Assembly: GCF_006439055.1 (NCBI RefSeq)
Contig: NZ_RCZC01000002.1
Location: 1,521,979 to 1,585,978, forward strand
Source: Sphingomonas glacialis
GTDB taxonomy: Bacteria; Pseudomonadota; Alphaproteobacteria; Sphingomonadales; Sphingomonadaceae
DNA length: 64,000 nucleotides
Reading direction: 5' to 3'
Shown: piece by piece, positions 7,923 to 17,710 of the stretch
Position numbering within the stretch: position 1 is the first letter of the stretch
Layout of the letters: each line of letters begins with the position of its first letter
Notes under the pieces: generated by a model
Database searches by the model: none
Told to the model about the DNA's origin: nothing
What the model saw: the letters and a program-made list of their open reading frames with translations, nothing else
Program-made: the position numbers and the translations under genes

Positions 7923-10900
7923 ATGGCTAAAACCACGCTGAAATCGCTGTCGGACACGCTCGCTGCCCGGCTGACCAAGGGTGCGCTTCCGGGCGAAATA
8001 CAGGGGTTCGGCAAGACCGAGCGACTCGACGCTGCCGCGTTCGTCGCCGCGACCGCCGAGCAGCGCAGTCCCGGCACCGCCAAGGTCGCGCTCGAACCGC
8101 TGCCGGGCACCGACCCGCGGCGGCGGATGCGCCTCGCGATCGTCAATGACGACATGCCCTTCCTGGTCGATTCGATCGCCGCGACGATCGGCGCGCACGA
8201 CATCTCGATCGACCGGATCATCCACCCCGTGCTCGGCGTGACGCGCGACGCGAACGGGCAACTGGTCAGCGTCGATGATTCGGGCCCCGCCGAATCGATG
8301 ATCTATATCGAGCTCGAGCGCGCCGATGCGCGTGACCGACGCGATCTGGTCGCCACGCTCGAGCGCAACCTCGCCGATGTCCGCGCCGCGGTGCAGGACT
8401 GGCAGGCGTTGCAGGACGCGATGGCGGAGGACATCGCCGCGCTCCCGCCGGGCGAAGGCGCTGCGATGCTCGCCTGGCTGCTCGACCGCAACTTCACCTT
8501 GCTCGGCCACGAGTTATGGCGCGGCACGACCGAGACGACGCTTGGCCTGGCGCGCAACCCGCAGCCAGTCCCGATGCTTGCCGAGGCATCGCGGGCGCTG
8601 GCGATCGAATGGTTCGAAAAGGGCGGCGAGGCACCGCTGCTGCTCAAGTCCAACCTCATCTCGAGCGTGCATCGCCATCTCCCGCTCGATCTCGCGGTGG
8701 TGCCGGTGCGCGAGAAAAAGAAGATCGTCGGCGTTTCGATCCATGCCGGTCTGTGGACGAGCAGCGCGCTCAGCGCCGCGCCGCAGGACGTGCCGGTGCT
8801 GCGCAAGCATCTCGCCGACCTCGAAAAGAAGTTCGGCTTCGACCCCAAGGGCCATACCGGCAAGGCGCTGACGCATGCGCTCGCCGCGCTGCCGCACGAT
8901 CTGATCACCGCCTTCACCCCCGAAGCGCTCGAAGAGGTCGCGCTTACCGCGATGTCGCTGGCGGACCGCCCGCGGCCGAAGCTCGTGCTGGTGCGCAGCG
9001 TGCTCGGGCGACATCTGTTCGCGTTCGTCTGGCTGCCGCGCGACGACCTCACCACCGCGCGACGGATCGCGATCGGCGACTTGCTGGTCGAGGCGGCGCA
9101 TGGCGGGCTGCTCAACTGGGCGATCGCAATGGACGACGTCACCGCGCTGATCCGCTTCACGATCGACGTGCGCGGCGGCGGGGTGATGCCCGATACGGCT
9201 GCGCTCGATGCGCGGATAGCGCGGATGGTGCGCGGCTGGGTCCCCGCGGTCGAGGCGGCGCTGGCCGAACTGGTCGAGCCGGCCCGCGCGACGCGACTGG
9301 CGCTGCGCCACGCGGCGACCTTCCCGGCAGGCTATCGCGCGGCCAACGCCGCCGAGGAAGCGGCGCAGGACATCATCCGCCTCGCGCGGCTCGAAACTCC
9401 CGAGGATCGCTCGGTGCGGATGTACCGCGACGCGAAAGGCGCGGCGCGGTTGAAGATCTATCGCCAGGGCGGCGCGCTCGCTTTGTCCGACGCGGTCCCG
9501 GTGCTCGAGAATTTCGGCTTCCGCGTGATCGAGGAACTGCCGACCGCGCTCGCCGATGACGAGAAGGGCTTCGTCCATGAGTTCCTCGTCGAGGCCGCCG
9601 GCGTGCGGCTCTCGGCGGATACGACGGTGCTCGAGGATGCGATCCAGGCGGTGCTTGAGGGCAAGGCCGAGAACGACGCGTTCAACCGGCTGATCGTCGA
9701 TGCCGCGATGGCGCCGGCGTCGGTGCTGCTGTTCCGCGCCTGGTTCCGCTATCTGCGCCAGGCAGGGCTGACCTACGGCCTCGTCACCGTGGTCGATGCG
9801 CTGCGCCGCGCGCCCGAGGTGGCGGCGGCGCTGATCGAGCGGTTTGCCGCCGCGCACGATCCGGCACACGCGCGCACCGGCGTCGAAGCCGCCGATGCGG
9901 CGATCGACACCGGGCTCGACGCGGTCTCGGCGATCGACGACGACCGCATCCTGCGCAGCTTGCGCAGTGTGATCGCGGCGACGCTGCGCACCAACGCCTT
10001 CGCCACTGCCGGGCAGACCGCGCTGGCGTTCAAGCTCGACAGCCATCTGATCCCCGGCCTCCCCGCCCCCGTGCCATGGCGCGAGATCTGGGTCTATTCG
10101 CCGCGGGTCGAGGGCATCCATCTGCGCGCCGGCCCGGTCGCGCGTGGGGGCCTGCGCTGGTCCGACCGGCGCGACGATTTCCGTACGGAAATCCTCGGGC
10201 TGATGAAGGCGCAGCGCGTCAAGAACGCCGTGATCGTGCCGACCGGTGCGAAGGGTGGCTTCTATCCCAAGCAGCTCCCGCTCGCGTCGAACCGCGATGC
10301 GTGGCTTGCCGAGGGGACCGAGAGCTACCGCGTGTTCATCCGGACCTTGCTGTCGATCACCGACAATATCGTCGAGGGCGCGGTGGTGCATCCCGCCGAC
10401 GTCGTGATCCATGACGGCGACGATCCCTATTTCGTCGTCGCCGCCGACAAGGGCACCGCGACCTTCTCCGACGTCGCCAATGCGATCGCGCTCGAGCATA
10501 ATTTCTGGCTTGGCGATGCCTTCGCCAGCGGCGGCTCGGTCGGATACGACCACAAGGCGATGGGCATCACCGCCAAGGGCGCGTGGGTCTCGGTCCAGCG
10601 CCACTTCGCCGAGCGAGGGCTCGACGTGCAGACGCAGCCGATCCGCGTCGTCGGCTGCGGCGACATGTCGGGCGACGTGTTCGGCAACGGCATGCTGCTC
10701 AGCCAGACGCTCAAGATCGTCGCGGCGTTCGACCATCGCCACATCTTCCTCGATCCCGATCCCGATCCCGCGGCAAGCTGGGCCGAGCGCGAACGCATGT
10801 TCGCCCTGCCGCGCTCGTCCTGGGCGGATTACGACACGTCGATCATCTCGAAGGGCGGCGGCGTGTTCGCGCGCACCGACAAGGTCATCAAGCTCTCCAA

Positions 10901-12527
10901 GCAGATCCGCGCCGCGCTGGGTATCGAGGCGAGCGAGATCGAACCCGGTGCTTTGATATCGCTGATCCTGAAAGCCCCGGTCGATCTGATCTGGTTCGGC
11001 GGCATCGGCACCTATGTGAAAGCGCGTGCCGAGAACAATATCGCGGTCGGCGATCCGGCGAACGACCGCCTGCGCGTCGATGCCGAGGACCTGCGCGCCA
11101 CCGCGATCGGCGAAGGTGCGAATTTGGGCGTCACGCAGGCCGCGCGCATCGCGTTTTCGGCCTATGGCGGGCGGATCAACACCGACTTCATCGACAATTC
11201 CGCAGGCGTCGATTGCTCGGATAACGAGGTCAACATCAAGATCGCGCTCAATCGCGAGATGATCGAGGGCCGGCTCGGCTATGAGAAGCGCAACAGCTTC
11301 CTCGCCAGCATGACCGACGACGTCGCGCACATCGTGCTCGAGGACAATCGGCTGCAGACGCTCGCTTTGTCGATCGCCGAGGCCGACGGCGCGCGCGACG
11401 TGCCGAGCTATGTCCGGCTGATCGAGATCTTCGAGGCAGGCGGCTCGCTCGACCGCGTCGTCGAGGGGCTGGCGGGCAATGACGATCTGCTGCGCCGCTC
11501 GGCCGAAGGGCGTGGGCTGACGCGGCCCGAGCTTGCCGTGCTGCTGGCGACCGCCAAGCTCGCGCTGCAGGCGGCGATCGAGCAATCGGAGTTGGGGCTC
11601 GATCCCGAGCTCGTCCCCGATCTCCACGCCGCCTTCCCGCCGGCGATGCGCAAGAAGTTCGGCGCCGCGATCGACCAGCATCGCCTGCGCGGCGAGATCG
11701 TCGCGACCAAGCTCGCCAACCGCATCGTCAACCGGATGGGCGTGCTCTATCCGTTCGAGCTGGCCGAGGAGGAAGGCGCGGCGATGAGCGACATCGCGGC
11801 GAACTTCGTCGTCGCCGAGCGGCTGTTCGACCTTCCCGCTCTGTGGCGCGAGATCGAGACCGCCGAGATGCCCGAAGCGGCGCGGATCGCGCTGTTCGAC
11901 GAGGTCGCGGTGGCGACGCGTTCGCAGATCGCCGATCTGCTCCGCGTCACGCGCAGCGGCACCGGGCCGGGCGAGGTGCTCGCGCGGCTGTCGAAGGGCA
12001 TTCGCGCGCTCGACAAGCAGACCAAGGCGCTGCTGCTCGAGGAAGCGAGCGCGCAGAGTGCGCGGATCGCATCGACGCTCGAGACGGCAGGCGCGCCGAC
12101 CAAATTGGTGCAGAAGGTCGTGCGGCTGTTCGAACTCGACGGCGCGGTCGGCCTCGCCGATCTGGGCGAGCGGCTCGGGATCGACGAGACGGTGCTGACG
12201 CGCGCGTTCACGCGGTTGGGGCAAGCGCTCGGGCTCGACTGGGCGCAGGCCAATGCCGCGCGGATCGCGTCGAGCGATCCGTGGGAGCGGCTGCTCATCG
12301 CGGGCCTCGCGCGCGACTTCCAGCAGTTGCGGCTCGAGTTCCTCGGCCGCGGGGCGAACGGTGTTGCGGGCGATCCTCAGGCGCTGGTCGAGCGCTGGCT
12401 CGCCGAGAATGCCGGGCGCGTCGCGCAGTTCAAGGCGGTGGTCGATCGCGCACGGCTAGCGCCGGCGCCGAATGCCGCGATGCTCGCGCAGATCGCAGGC
12501 CAGGCGCGGGTGTTGCTGGGGCGGTAA
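7923..12527 (+). CDS. gdhB: NAD-specific glutamate dehydrogenase, 180-kDa class
   Basis: The 1534-residue enzyme interconverts L-glutamate and 2-oxoglutarate with ammonium and NAD. Its size and architecture match the large (L-GDH180) class: a long N-terminal region with ACT-like segments, a central catalytic domain with KNAVIVPTGAKGGFYPK and RGGLRWSDRRDDFRTE, and a helical C-terminal extension. The ATG at 7923 is chosen over upstream codons because AGGAG lies 6 bases before it. No break or missing motif is visible. It is followed by a long inverted repeat and a convergent gene. Control probably includes allosteric effectors known for this class, but nothing in the sequence shows which. Confidence 0.95.
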   Translation: MAKTTLKSLSDTLAARLTKGALPGEIQGFGKTERLDAAAFVAATAEQRSPGTAKVALEPLPGTDPRRRMRLAIVNDDMPFLVDSIAATIGAHDISIDRIIHPVLGVTRDANGQLVSVDDSGPAESMIYIELERADARDRRDLVATLERNLADVRAAVQDWQALQDAMAEDIAALPPGEGAAMLAWLLDRNFTLLGHELWRGTTETTLGLARNPQPVPMLAEASRALAIEWFEKGGEAPLLLKSNLISSVHRHLPLDLAVVPVREKKKIVGVSIHAGLWTSSALSAAPQDVPVLRKHLADLEKKFGFDPKGHTGKALTHALAALPHDLITAFTPEALEEVALTAMSLADRPRPKLVLVRSVLGRHLFAFVWLPRDDLTTARRIAIGDLLVEAAHGGLLNWAIAMDDVTALIRFTIDVRGGGVMPDTAALDARIARMVRGWVPAVEAALAELVEPARATRLALRHAATFPAGYRAANAAEEAAQDIIRLARLETPEDRSVRMYRDAKGAARLKIYRQGGALALSDAVPVLENFGFRVIEELPTALADDEKGFVHEFLVEAAGVRLSADTTVLEDAIQAVLEGKAENDAFNRLIVDAAMAPASVLLFRAWFRYLRQAGLTYGLVTVVDALRRAPEVAAALIERFAAAHDPAHARTGVEAADAAIDTGLDAVSAIDDDRILRSLRSVIAATLRTNAFATAGQTALAFKLDSHLIPGLPAPVPWREIWVYSPRVEGIHLRAGPVARGGLRWSDRRDDFRTEILGLMKAQRVKNAVIVPTGAKGGFYPKQLPLASNRDAWLAEGTESYRVFIRTLLSITDNIVEGAVVHPADVVIHDGDDPYFVVAADKGTATFSDVANAIALEHNFWLGDAFASGGSVGYDHKAMGITAKGAWVSVQRHFAERGLDVQTQPIRVVGCGDMSGDVFGNGMLLSQTLKIVAAFDHRHIFLDPDPDPAASWAERERMFALPRSSWADYDTSIISKGGGVFARTDKVIKLSKQIRAALGIEASEIEPGALISLILKAPVDLIWFGGIGTYVKARAENNIAVGDPANDRLRVDAEDLRATAIGEGANLGVTQAARIAFSAYGGRINTDFIDNSAGVDCSDNEVNIKIALNREMIEGRLGYEKRNSFLASMTDDVAHIVLEDNRLQTLALSIAEADGARDVPSYVRLIEIFEAGGSLDRVVEGLAGNDDLLRRSAEGRGLTRPELAVLLATAKLALQAAIEQSELGLDPELVPDLHAAFPPAMRKKFGAAIDQHRLRGEIVATKLANRIVNRMGVLYPFELAEEEGAAMSDIAANFVVAERLFDLPALWREIETAEMPEAARIALFDEVAVATRSQIADLLRVTRSGTGPGEVLARLSKGIRALDKQTKALLLEEASAQSARIASTLETAGAPTKLVQKVVRLFELDGAVGLADLGERLGIDETVLTRAFTRLGQALGLDWAQANAARIASSDPWERLLIAGLARDFQQLRLEFLGRGANGVAGDPQALVERWLAENAGRVAQFKAVVDRARLAPAPNAAMLAQIAGQARVLLGR

Positions 12528-12540
12528 CGGCCCGCCCAAA

Positions 12541-12638
12541 CCGTCACCCCGGAGCTGTTCCGGGGTCTACCGTACCACTCGAGCTGCCGAGGCAGGTCGC
12601 GCGGCACGGTGGACCCCGGGACGAGCCCGGGGTGACGG
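12541..12638. repeat. Long inverted repeat, copy A (GTCACCCCGG family)
   Basis: The outer arms CCGTCACCCCGG and CCGGGGTGACGG enclose inner arms GGGGTCTACCGT and CACGGTGGACCCC, giving an interrupted palindrome of about 98 bp. It lies between the convergent ends of gdhB and the PepSY gene. Related copies occur at 24104 and 57912, and a variant at 31628. It resembles dispersed intergenic palindromes of sphingomonads and may act as a bidirectional terminator or mRNA-stabilising structure. Confidence 0.8.
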
Positions 12639-12658
12639 GAACTATCGATCGCGCAGGA

Positions 12659-13786
12659 TCACGTCGCGACAGCTTCAACCCGCGCGCGCTGTCGTGCCTT
12701 GAGCTGCGCGCGCCAGCCGCGCGAGCGCCACCACATGATGATCCCGGTCACCGCCAGGATCGCGGGGAGCAATCCGCCGAGGAAGATCAAGATCTGCCAG
12801 ACGAGCCCCATCCCGGTACCGTCGTGGATCCGCCGCATCGTCCGCGCGAGCGGTTCGCGCGGCGGCGGCACGAGCTTGGCGGTACCGTCATCATCGGCGA
12901 CGGTGATCGCGCGATCCCCCTGCGCAAGCGCGATTTTCCACACCGGCTTCTGATCGGTCGGCCAATCGATCTTGGTGATCGCGCCCGGCGACGCGGCGAT
13001 GCCACGCGCGATCACCGCGTCGAGCGCGAGCTTCGGTGTCGCGAGCGGCAGCGGGCGCTGACCACCCGGCCGCGCACCGGGCCTGCCGCCCGCCCCGCCC
13101 TGCACCCCACCCTGCGCCCCGCCGAACACCTGCGGGAACGAAATCCAAGCGCCGGTGAGCGACAGAACGAAGAGCGGCAACGCGATCCAGAAGCCGAGCA
13201 GATGATGCAGATTGGTGTCAATGTTGCGGTGCCGCCGCCAACGAAGCCCGCGCACCCAGCGCCCGACCGTCGGCCACCACAGCCACAGCCCCGACAGCGA
13301 CGAAACCAGCATCGCGACGCCGATCCAGCCGACCACCTGCCGTCCGACACCCGGAATCATCAGCGATCCGTGGATCATGTGGAAGGTGCGGATCAGCCCG
13401 CCCCCGCTCCCCGCGCTGTCGAGCACGCGCGCGGTCGCGGGATCGATCCACACGGTCTTGCGCGGCGGTGGTCCGGCCATGCGCTTGGGCTTGGCGGCCA
13501 CGCTCGCGACCACGATGACGGGCTCGCCCGCCGCCGCCGGCAGCGCGAGCGAGGCGATCCGGTCGCCCCGCGCAAGCACGCCGCGCGCCGCCGCGACATA
13601 GCGCTGCATCGGCAGAAGCCCGCTTCCGCTCGTCGCGTAGCGTTGCGGGTTGAGCGCATGGTCGAGCGCGTCGTCCCACACTAAGGCCGCCCCCGTCACC
13701 GAGAGCGGGATGATCAGCACGGCAAGGAGCAGCCCGATCCATTTGTGCACCTGGAACCAGGCGTTGCGCATTCCGATCTTGCTCAC
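12659..13786 (-). CDS. PepSY-domain inner-membrane protein (iron-uptake operon)
   Basis: This 375-residue PepSY-associated membrane protein resembles the PiuB/FegB-like proteins often found beside ferric-siderophore receptors. They are thought to help release iron, perhaps by reduction, though the mechanism is not settled. A first membrane helix lies at about residues 14-36 (WIGLLLAVLIIPLSVTGAAL). Further helices include VVGWIGVAMLVSSLSGLWLW, a central one near LGFWIALPLFVLSLTG, and ILIFLGGLLPAILAVTGIIM near the C-terminus. The start is GTG at 13786, immediately after the piuC stop codon with no gap, so it is almost certainly cotranslated as the last gene of the operon. Confidence 0.9.
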   Translation of the reverse strand: MSKIGMRNAWFQVHKWIGLLLAVLIIPLSVTGAALVWDDALDHALNPQRYATSGSGLLPMQRYVAAARGVLARGDRIASLALPAAAGEPVIVVASVAAKPKRMAGPPPRKTVWIDPATARVLDSAGSGGGLIRTFHMIHGSLMIPGVGRQVVGWIGVAMLVSSLSGLWLWWPTVGRWVRGLRWRRHRNIDTNLHHLLGFWIALPLFVLSLTGAWISFPQVFGGAQGGVQGGAGGRPGARPGGQRPLPLATPKLALDAVIARGIAASPGAITKIDWPTDQKPVWKIALAQGDRAITVADDDGTAKLVPPPREPLARTMRRIHDGTGMGLVWQILIFLGGLLPAILAVTGIIMWWRSRGWRAQLKARQRARVEAVAT

Positions 13787-14470
13787 TCAGACCTCCGCCC
13801 ATCGGCGTAACAGATTGTGATAGACGCCGGTCAGCCGGACGATCTCGGCGTCCCCCTGCCCCAGCCGCGCACCGACCGACTGGATCGCGGTATCGAGCTC
13901 GAACAGCATCGCGCGCGCATCGCTATCGCGCACCATCGACTGGATCCAGAAGAACGACGCGACACGCACCCCGCGCGTGACCGGCGCTACATGGTGCAGG
14001 CTCGACGCCGGGTAGAGCACCATCTGCCCGGCGGGCAGCTTGACGCTCTGCTCGCCGAACTGCGTCTGGACGACGAGCTCGCCGCCGTCATAGCTGTCGG
14101 GATCGGCGAGGAAGAGCGTCGCCGACAGGTCGCTGCGGATGCGATAGTCGCTGCCGCGCCGGATGCGGATCGCGCTGTCGACATGCGCGCCGAAACCGTC
14201 ACCGGTCGCGTAGCGGTTGAACAGCGGCGGGAAGACCTTGAGCGGCAGTGCCGCCGCGACGAACAGCGGCGACGCCGCCAGCGCGTCGAGCACGATCGCC
14301 CCGCCCTTGCGCGCGGCCTCCGAATCCTCAGGCAATTGCGCATTCTGCTTGGCGAGCGCGGACTGATGGCCTGACGTGGCGTTGCCGTCGATCCAGTCGG
14401 CGGCATCGATCGTCGCGCGCAACGCAGCGACCTGTGCCGCATCGAGCAAGTCCGGGATGACGGTCAGCAT
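13787..14470 (-). CDS. piuC: PKHD-type Fe(II)/2-oxoglutarate hydroxylase PiuC
   Basis: This 227-residue dioxygenase has the full-length PiuC pattern. The iron ligands are visible as H95 and D97 in AHVDSAI and a distal His in LHHVAPV (~159). The 2-oxoglutarate-binding Arg falls in RGVRVASFF, and [13 protein letters not shown] precedes the first ligands. The family is commonly iron-repressed and sits next to siderophore receptors; its substrate is not known. A longer frame runs upstream to 14725, but the ATG at 14470 gives the canonical N-terminus and overlaps the SEL1 gene by 7 bases. The next gene starts right after its stop. Confidence 0.93.
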   Translation of the reverse strand: MLTVIPDLLDAAQVAALRATIDAADWIDGNATSGHQSALAKQNAQLPEDSEAARKGGAIVLDALAASPLFVAAALPLKVFPPLFNRYATGDGFGAHVDSAIRIRRGSDYRIRSDLSATLFLADPDSYDGGELVVQTQFGEQSVKLPAGQMVLYPASSLHHVAPVTRGVRVASFFWIQSMVRDSDARAMLFELDTAIQSVGARLGQGDAEIVRLTGVYHNLLRRWAEV

Positions 14471-15195
14471 GCTGCCGCCCGGATCGCCTGGACACCGCGC
14501 ACGCGAAACGCCGGCAACTCGGATGTGGCGAGCCACGCCGCGGCTTTCTCGACGAACGCCGGTGTCGCGCTCGCACCGGCGCGCTTGAGCCAGCCGATCG
14601 CATCGTCGATCCGACCCGCCGCGCCGAGCATCCGCGCATGGTTGAACGCGCCGCGAAAATCTCCGCCCTGCGCGGCGCGCGCGTAGCAGAGCGCCGCCGC
14701 TGCCATGTCGCGCTCGACCACCCAACCATCCTCGTGGAAGCTGCCGACGAAGTTGATCGCCTTCGCATTGCCGAGTGCGGCAGCCTTACGGAACCACGCC
14801 AGCGCCGCCTGTCTGTCCTCGGCCACACCGTCGCCGAGCGCGAGCAAGGTCGCGTAATTGTACATCCCCCAGTCGAGCCCACGCTCGGCGGCGATGCGGT
14901 AGCAATCCGCCGCGCGCACCTTGTCGGGCACGGTGCCCCAGCCGAGATCGTAGCAGCGCCCGACCATGTTGATCGCCATAAGGTGATGCTGTGCCGCGGC
15001 GCGCACGAACCAGCCGAGCGCTGCGGCGGGATCCTTGGCGACACCGATCCCGTCGAGCAGCATCTGCCCGTACACCGCCTGCGCCTCGGCCTCGCCCGCT
15101 TCGGCACAGGCGCGGATGAACGCCGCGCGCTCCGCAGGCGGCGCAGCGAGTCGCGCGGCGATCTCGTCGCGCGACAGCGTCGTCACATCTTCCAT
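14464..15195 (-). CDS. SEL1/TPR-like repeat protein within the iron operon
   Basis: The 243-residue product contains consecutive SEL1-type repeats such as [49 protein letters not shown] and [13 protein letters not shown], spaced about 36 residues. No signal peptide or membrane segment is visible, so it is probably a cytosolic scaffold. Its ATG overlaps the receptor stop codon by one base, and its own stop overlaps the piuC start. This shows translational coupling inside the operon. SEL1 proteins at this position between a Fiu-type receptor and PiuC are known from related bacteria, but the role in iron uptake is undefined. Confidence 0.9.
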   Translation of the reverse strand: MEDVTTLSRDEIAARLAAPPAERAAFIRACAEAGEAEAQAVYGQMLLDGIGVAKDPAAALGWFVRAAAQHHLMAINMVGRCYDLGWGTVPDKVRAADCYRIAAERGLDWGMYNYATLLALGDGVAEDRQAALAWFRKAAALGNAKAINFVGSFHEDGWVVERDMAAAALCYARAAQGGDFRGAFNHARMLGAAGRIDDAIGWLKRAGASATPAFVEKAAAWLATSELPAFRVRGVQAIRAAAC

Positions 15196-17660
15196 CAGAA
15201 CTTGGCCGTGACGGTGCCGAACACCGTGCGCCCTGGCGCGATCGCGGCATAATGGTTGGTGAAGGTCTGGTTGAAATAGACCTTGTCGGTCAGGTTCTGC
15301 GCATTGACCGAGAGCTGCAGGTTGGGCGTCAGCTGATAGCTCGCGCGCGCATCGAAGCGCCAATAGGCGGGCACGCCGCGCGCGAACTGGACGGTCGCGG
15401 GCGTAACCGTCACCACGCCTGCCGCGTTTTGGGTCGCACTGCGATTGTCGGCATAACCGCCATAGACGCGGCTCGAATAGATCGCGCTGCCGCCGAGCTG
15501 GAAGCGCTTGGTGACCTCGTAATTGGTCGTCGCGGTGAAGCTGTGCTTGGCGATCTGCGGGACCTGCTTGCCGGTGTTGACCGAGGTGACATAGACCGTC
15601 TTCGCCGCCGCAGCACCATTCGCGGCAACGCTGAGCGCGCTCAGCCCGCCGTCGACGACCTTGGCATCGAGATAGGTATAGCCGCCGAACACCGTCCACC
15701 CTGGCAGGACCGCGCCCGAGGCGGTCAGCTCGAGCCCGCGGATGCGCGTGCTGCCGATAAAGGCGACGCTGCCGCTGTCGGCGGTGACGCGCGCGTTCTG
15801 GATGTCGGTCTGGAACACGGCTGCGGCGAGCGCGAGCTTTTCGTGGAACACATTGGCCTTGGCGCCGACCTCGTACGACTTGGTCTTCTGGACCTTGAGC
15901 GAGTCGAGCACGCTCAGCGTGGCGGTGGTCGTCGGCAGCGCATTATCCTCGCGCCCCTCGCCGAGCAGGCTGTTCGGCGGCGTCGCGGCGGTGGCGTAGC
16001 TCGCGTAGAGGCTGGTTTCCTTGGTCGGCTTGAAGACGAGCCCGGCCTGCCAGTTGAACAGCTCGTCGGTGCGCGACACGCGTAGCGGCACCGCGCCGAC
16101 CGCAAAGGGCAGCGTCACCGTCGATTTGAACCGATCGAACCGCGCGCCGACATTGAGGATCAGCTGCGGGAGCAGCGTGATCGAGTCGAAGCCGTAGAGC
16201 GCAACCGTCTGCGCGTCGTTCTGCGTCTCGGTGTTGCTTGCGCCGCGCACGATCGGCGTCTGCACGCTCGACGTGTCGCTGGTGTAATTGACCCACGGGT
16301 CGTTGGGGTTCGGGTTGAACAGGCTCGTGCAATAATAGCGCGCGACCGACTCGGTCGTGCAGCGCGGCGTCAGCGTCGAGCCCGACGCGACGACATAGGT
16401 GCCGCGCCGCGTCTTCTCCCACGCCAGTTCGGCGCCGGCCGCGAAGCTGTGCTTGATGCTGCCGGTCGTGAACGTGCCGCTCAGATCGGTCTGGTTGATC
16501 AGCGCCTTGCTATAGCCATAGCGCGTATTCGCGCGCCGCCAGACATAGCCGCCGCTCGTCAGATTGCTGCCGGTGTTGGTCGTGGTCGTGCCGTAGACAT
16601 TGCCCGTGCTGTCGTCGGGCAGCAGGAAGATATAGGCCTGCGTATCGTGGTTGAAGCGCGCGGTGTTGCGCAGCGTGATCCCGCTGCCGAAATCATGCTC
16701 GACCCGCAGCGTCGCCTGGTTGGTCGTCGCATCGCGGAAATCGCGATCCTTGAGGCCGTAGAAAGTGTTGCGCGAGATCGTGCCGGTCTGGCCGCCGCGC
16801 GTCGTGACGGTGCCGATCGCGGGCGTCGCGAAGAAATTGCCCGCGGGCAGCGCGCAATTGGTCGCCGAACAGACGTTGAGATAGGGGATGCCGCTGTCGG
16901 GGAGCTCATGGCTCTCGAGCCGATAGAAGCCGACCGTGAGGCGCGTCGGCGTGCCGAGCCCGAGCGTGAAGCTCGGGGCGATGCCCCAGCGCCGCGCATA
17001 CACCGCATCGCGCCCGGCGACGTTCTGGTCGTGCCACACGCCCTCGATCCGGAACGCTGCGGTGTCGCTGACGCGGACGTTGAGATCGGCGGTGACGCGC
17101 TTGTAATCGGCATTGCCGTACGAGGCGCTCGCCGAGCCGAAGGTGCTCGCCTGCGGCAGTTTCGACATGATGTTGATCGTGCCGCCCGCGCTGCCACGCC
17201 CGCCGAGCGTCGAATCCGAGCCGCGCACGATCTGCACCGAATCGACGGCGAACACTTCGCGGCTCTGCGAGGCGAGGTCGCGCACGCCGTCGACATAGAT
17301 GCTGCCCTGGCTGTCGAAGCCGCGAATGAACGGCCGGTCGCCGATCGGATTGCCGCCCTCGGCCGCGCCGAAGGTGATGCCGGGCACGGTGCGCAGCGCG
17401 TCGGCGAGGCTGTTCGAGCCGGTCTGCGCGATCGTGTCCTTGTTGAGCACGAGAATCGACTTGGGCGTGTCGAGCAGCGGCGCCACCTGCTTGGGGTCGG
17501 GACGGCGCTGGCCATGGACGATAATGTCGAGCTTGGCGTCGGGATCGGCGTCGTTTGCGGGGGCCGGCGGCGCATCATCGGCGAACGCCGGAAGGCTGGC
17601 GAATGCGCCGACGCATGACAGCGCGAGATAGACGGGCTTGCGAACGGTAGAGAGTGTCAA
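15195..17660 (-). CDS. fiu: Fiu-type TonB-dependent catecholate siderophore receptor
   Basis: This 821-residue outer-membrane receptor has a signal peptide ending near AFA-DD (residue ~28), a TonB-box-like DIIVHGQR, and a plug domain at ~60-170 with NSLADALRTVPGITFG and RPFIRGFDSQGSIYVDGVRD. The 22-strand barrel that follows ends in Phe (TVTAKF). The sequence type matches Fiu/CirA-like catecholate receptors, so ferric monocatechols are the likely cargo. The start is TTG at 17660, supported by AAGGGG 7-8 bases upstream; no ATG is available nearby. Two Fur-box-like sequences lie 30-80 bp upstream, so iron repression is expected. It heads a four-gene operon. Confidence 0.93.
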   Translation of the reverse strand: MTLSTVRKPVYLALSCVGAFASLPAFADDAPPAPANDADPDAKLDIIVHGQRRPDPKQVAPLLDTPKSILVLNKDTIAQTGSNSLADALRTVPGITFGAAEGGNPIGDRPFIRGFDSQGSIYVDGVRDLASQSREVFAVDSVQIVRGSDSTLGGRGSAGGTINIMSKLPQASTFGSASASYGNADYKRVTADLNVRVSDTAAFRIEGVWHDQNVAGRDAVYARRWGIAPSFTLGLGTPTRLTVGFYRLESHELPDSGIPYLNVCSATNCALPAGNFFATPAIGTVTTRGGQTGTISRNTFYGLKDRDFRDATTNQATLRVEHDFGSGITLRNTARFNHDTQAYIFLLPDDSTGNVYGTTTTNTGSNLTSGGYVWRRANTRYGYSKALINQTDLSGTFTTGSIKHSFAAGAELAWEKTRRGTYVVASGSTLTPRCTTESVARYYCTSLFNPNPNDPWVNYTSDTSSVQTPIVRGASNTETQNDAQTVALYGFDSITLLPQLILNVGARFDRFKSTVTLPFAVGAVPLRVSRTDELFNWQAGLVFKPTKETSLYASYATAATPPNSLLGEGREDNALPTTTATLSVLDSLKVQKTKSYEVGAKANVFHEKLALAAAVFQTDIQNARVTADSGSVAFIGSTRIRGLELTASGAVLPGWTVFGGYTYLDAKVVDGGLSALSVAANGAAAAKTVYVTSVNTGKQVPQIAKHSFTATTNYEVTKRFQLGGSAIYSSRVYGGYADNRSATQNAAGVVTVTPATVQFARGVPAYWRFDARASYQLTPNLQLSVNAQNLTDKVYFNQTFTNHYAAIAPGRTVFGTVTAKF

Positions 17661-17691
17661 AGCGATTTCCCCTTATGGAAATCTCGCTATT

Positions 17692-17710
17692 GCGAGTCAC
17701 TCTCATTGTC
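17692..17710. promoter_or_regulatory. fiu: Weaker Fur-box-like sequence upstream of fiu
   Basis: GCGAGTCACTCTCATTGTC matches about 11 of 19 positions of the classical Fur box. It lies between the better box and the fiu start, and overlaps the last codons and stop of the ribbon-helix-helix gene (17709-17711). It may be a second Fur dimer site. Confidence 0.45.

Noticed and set aside
8514..12224. 1236-codon reading frame on the minus strand opposite gdhB
   Set aside because: It mirrors gdhB codon by codon in a GC-rich sequence, has Arg/Asp-rich composition typical of antisense frames, and shows no domain.
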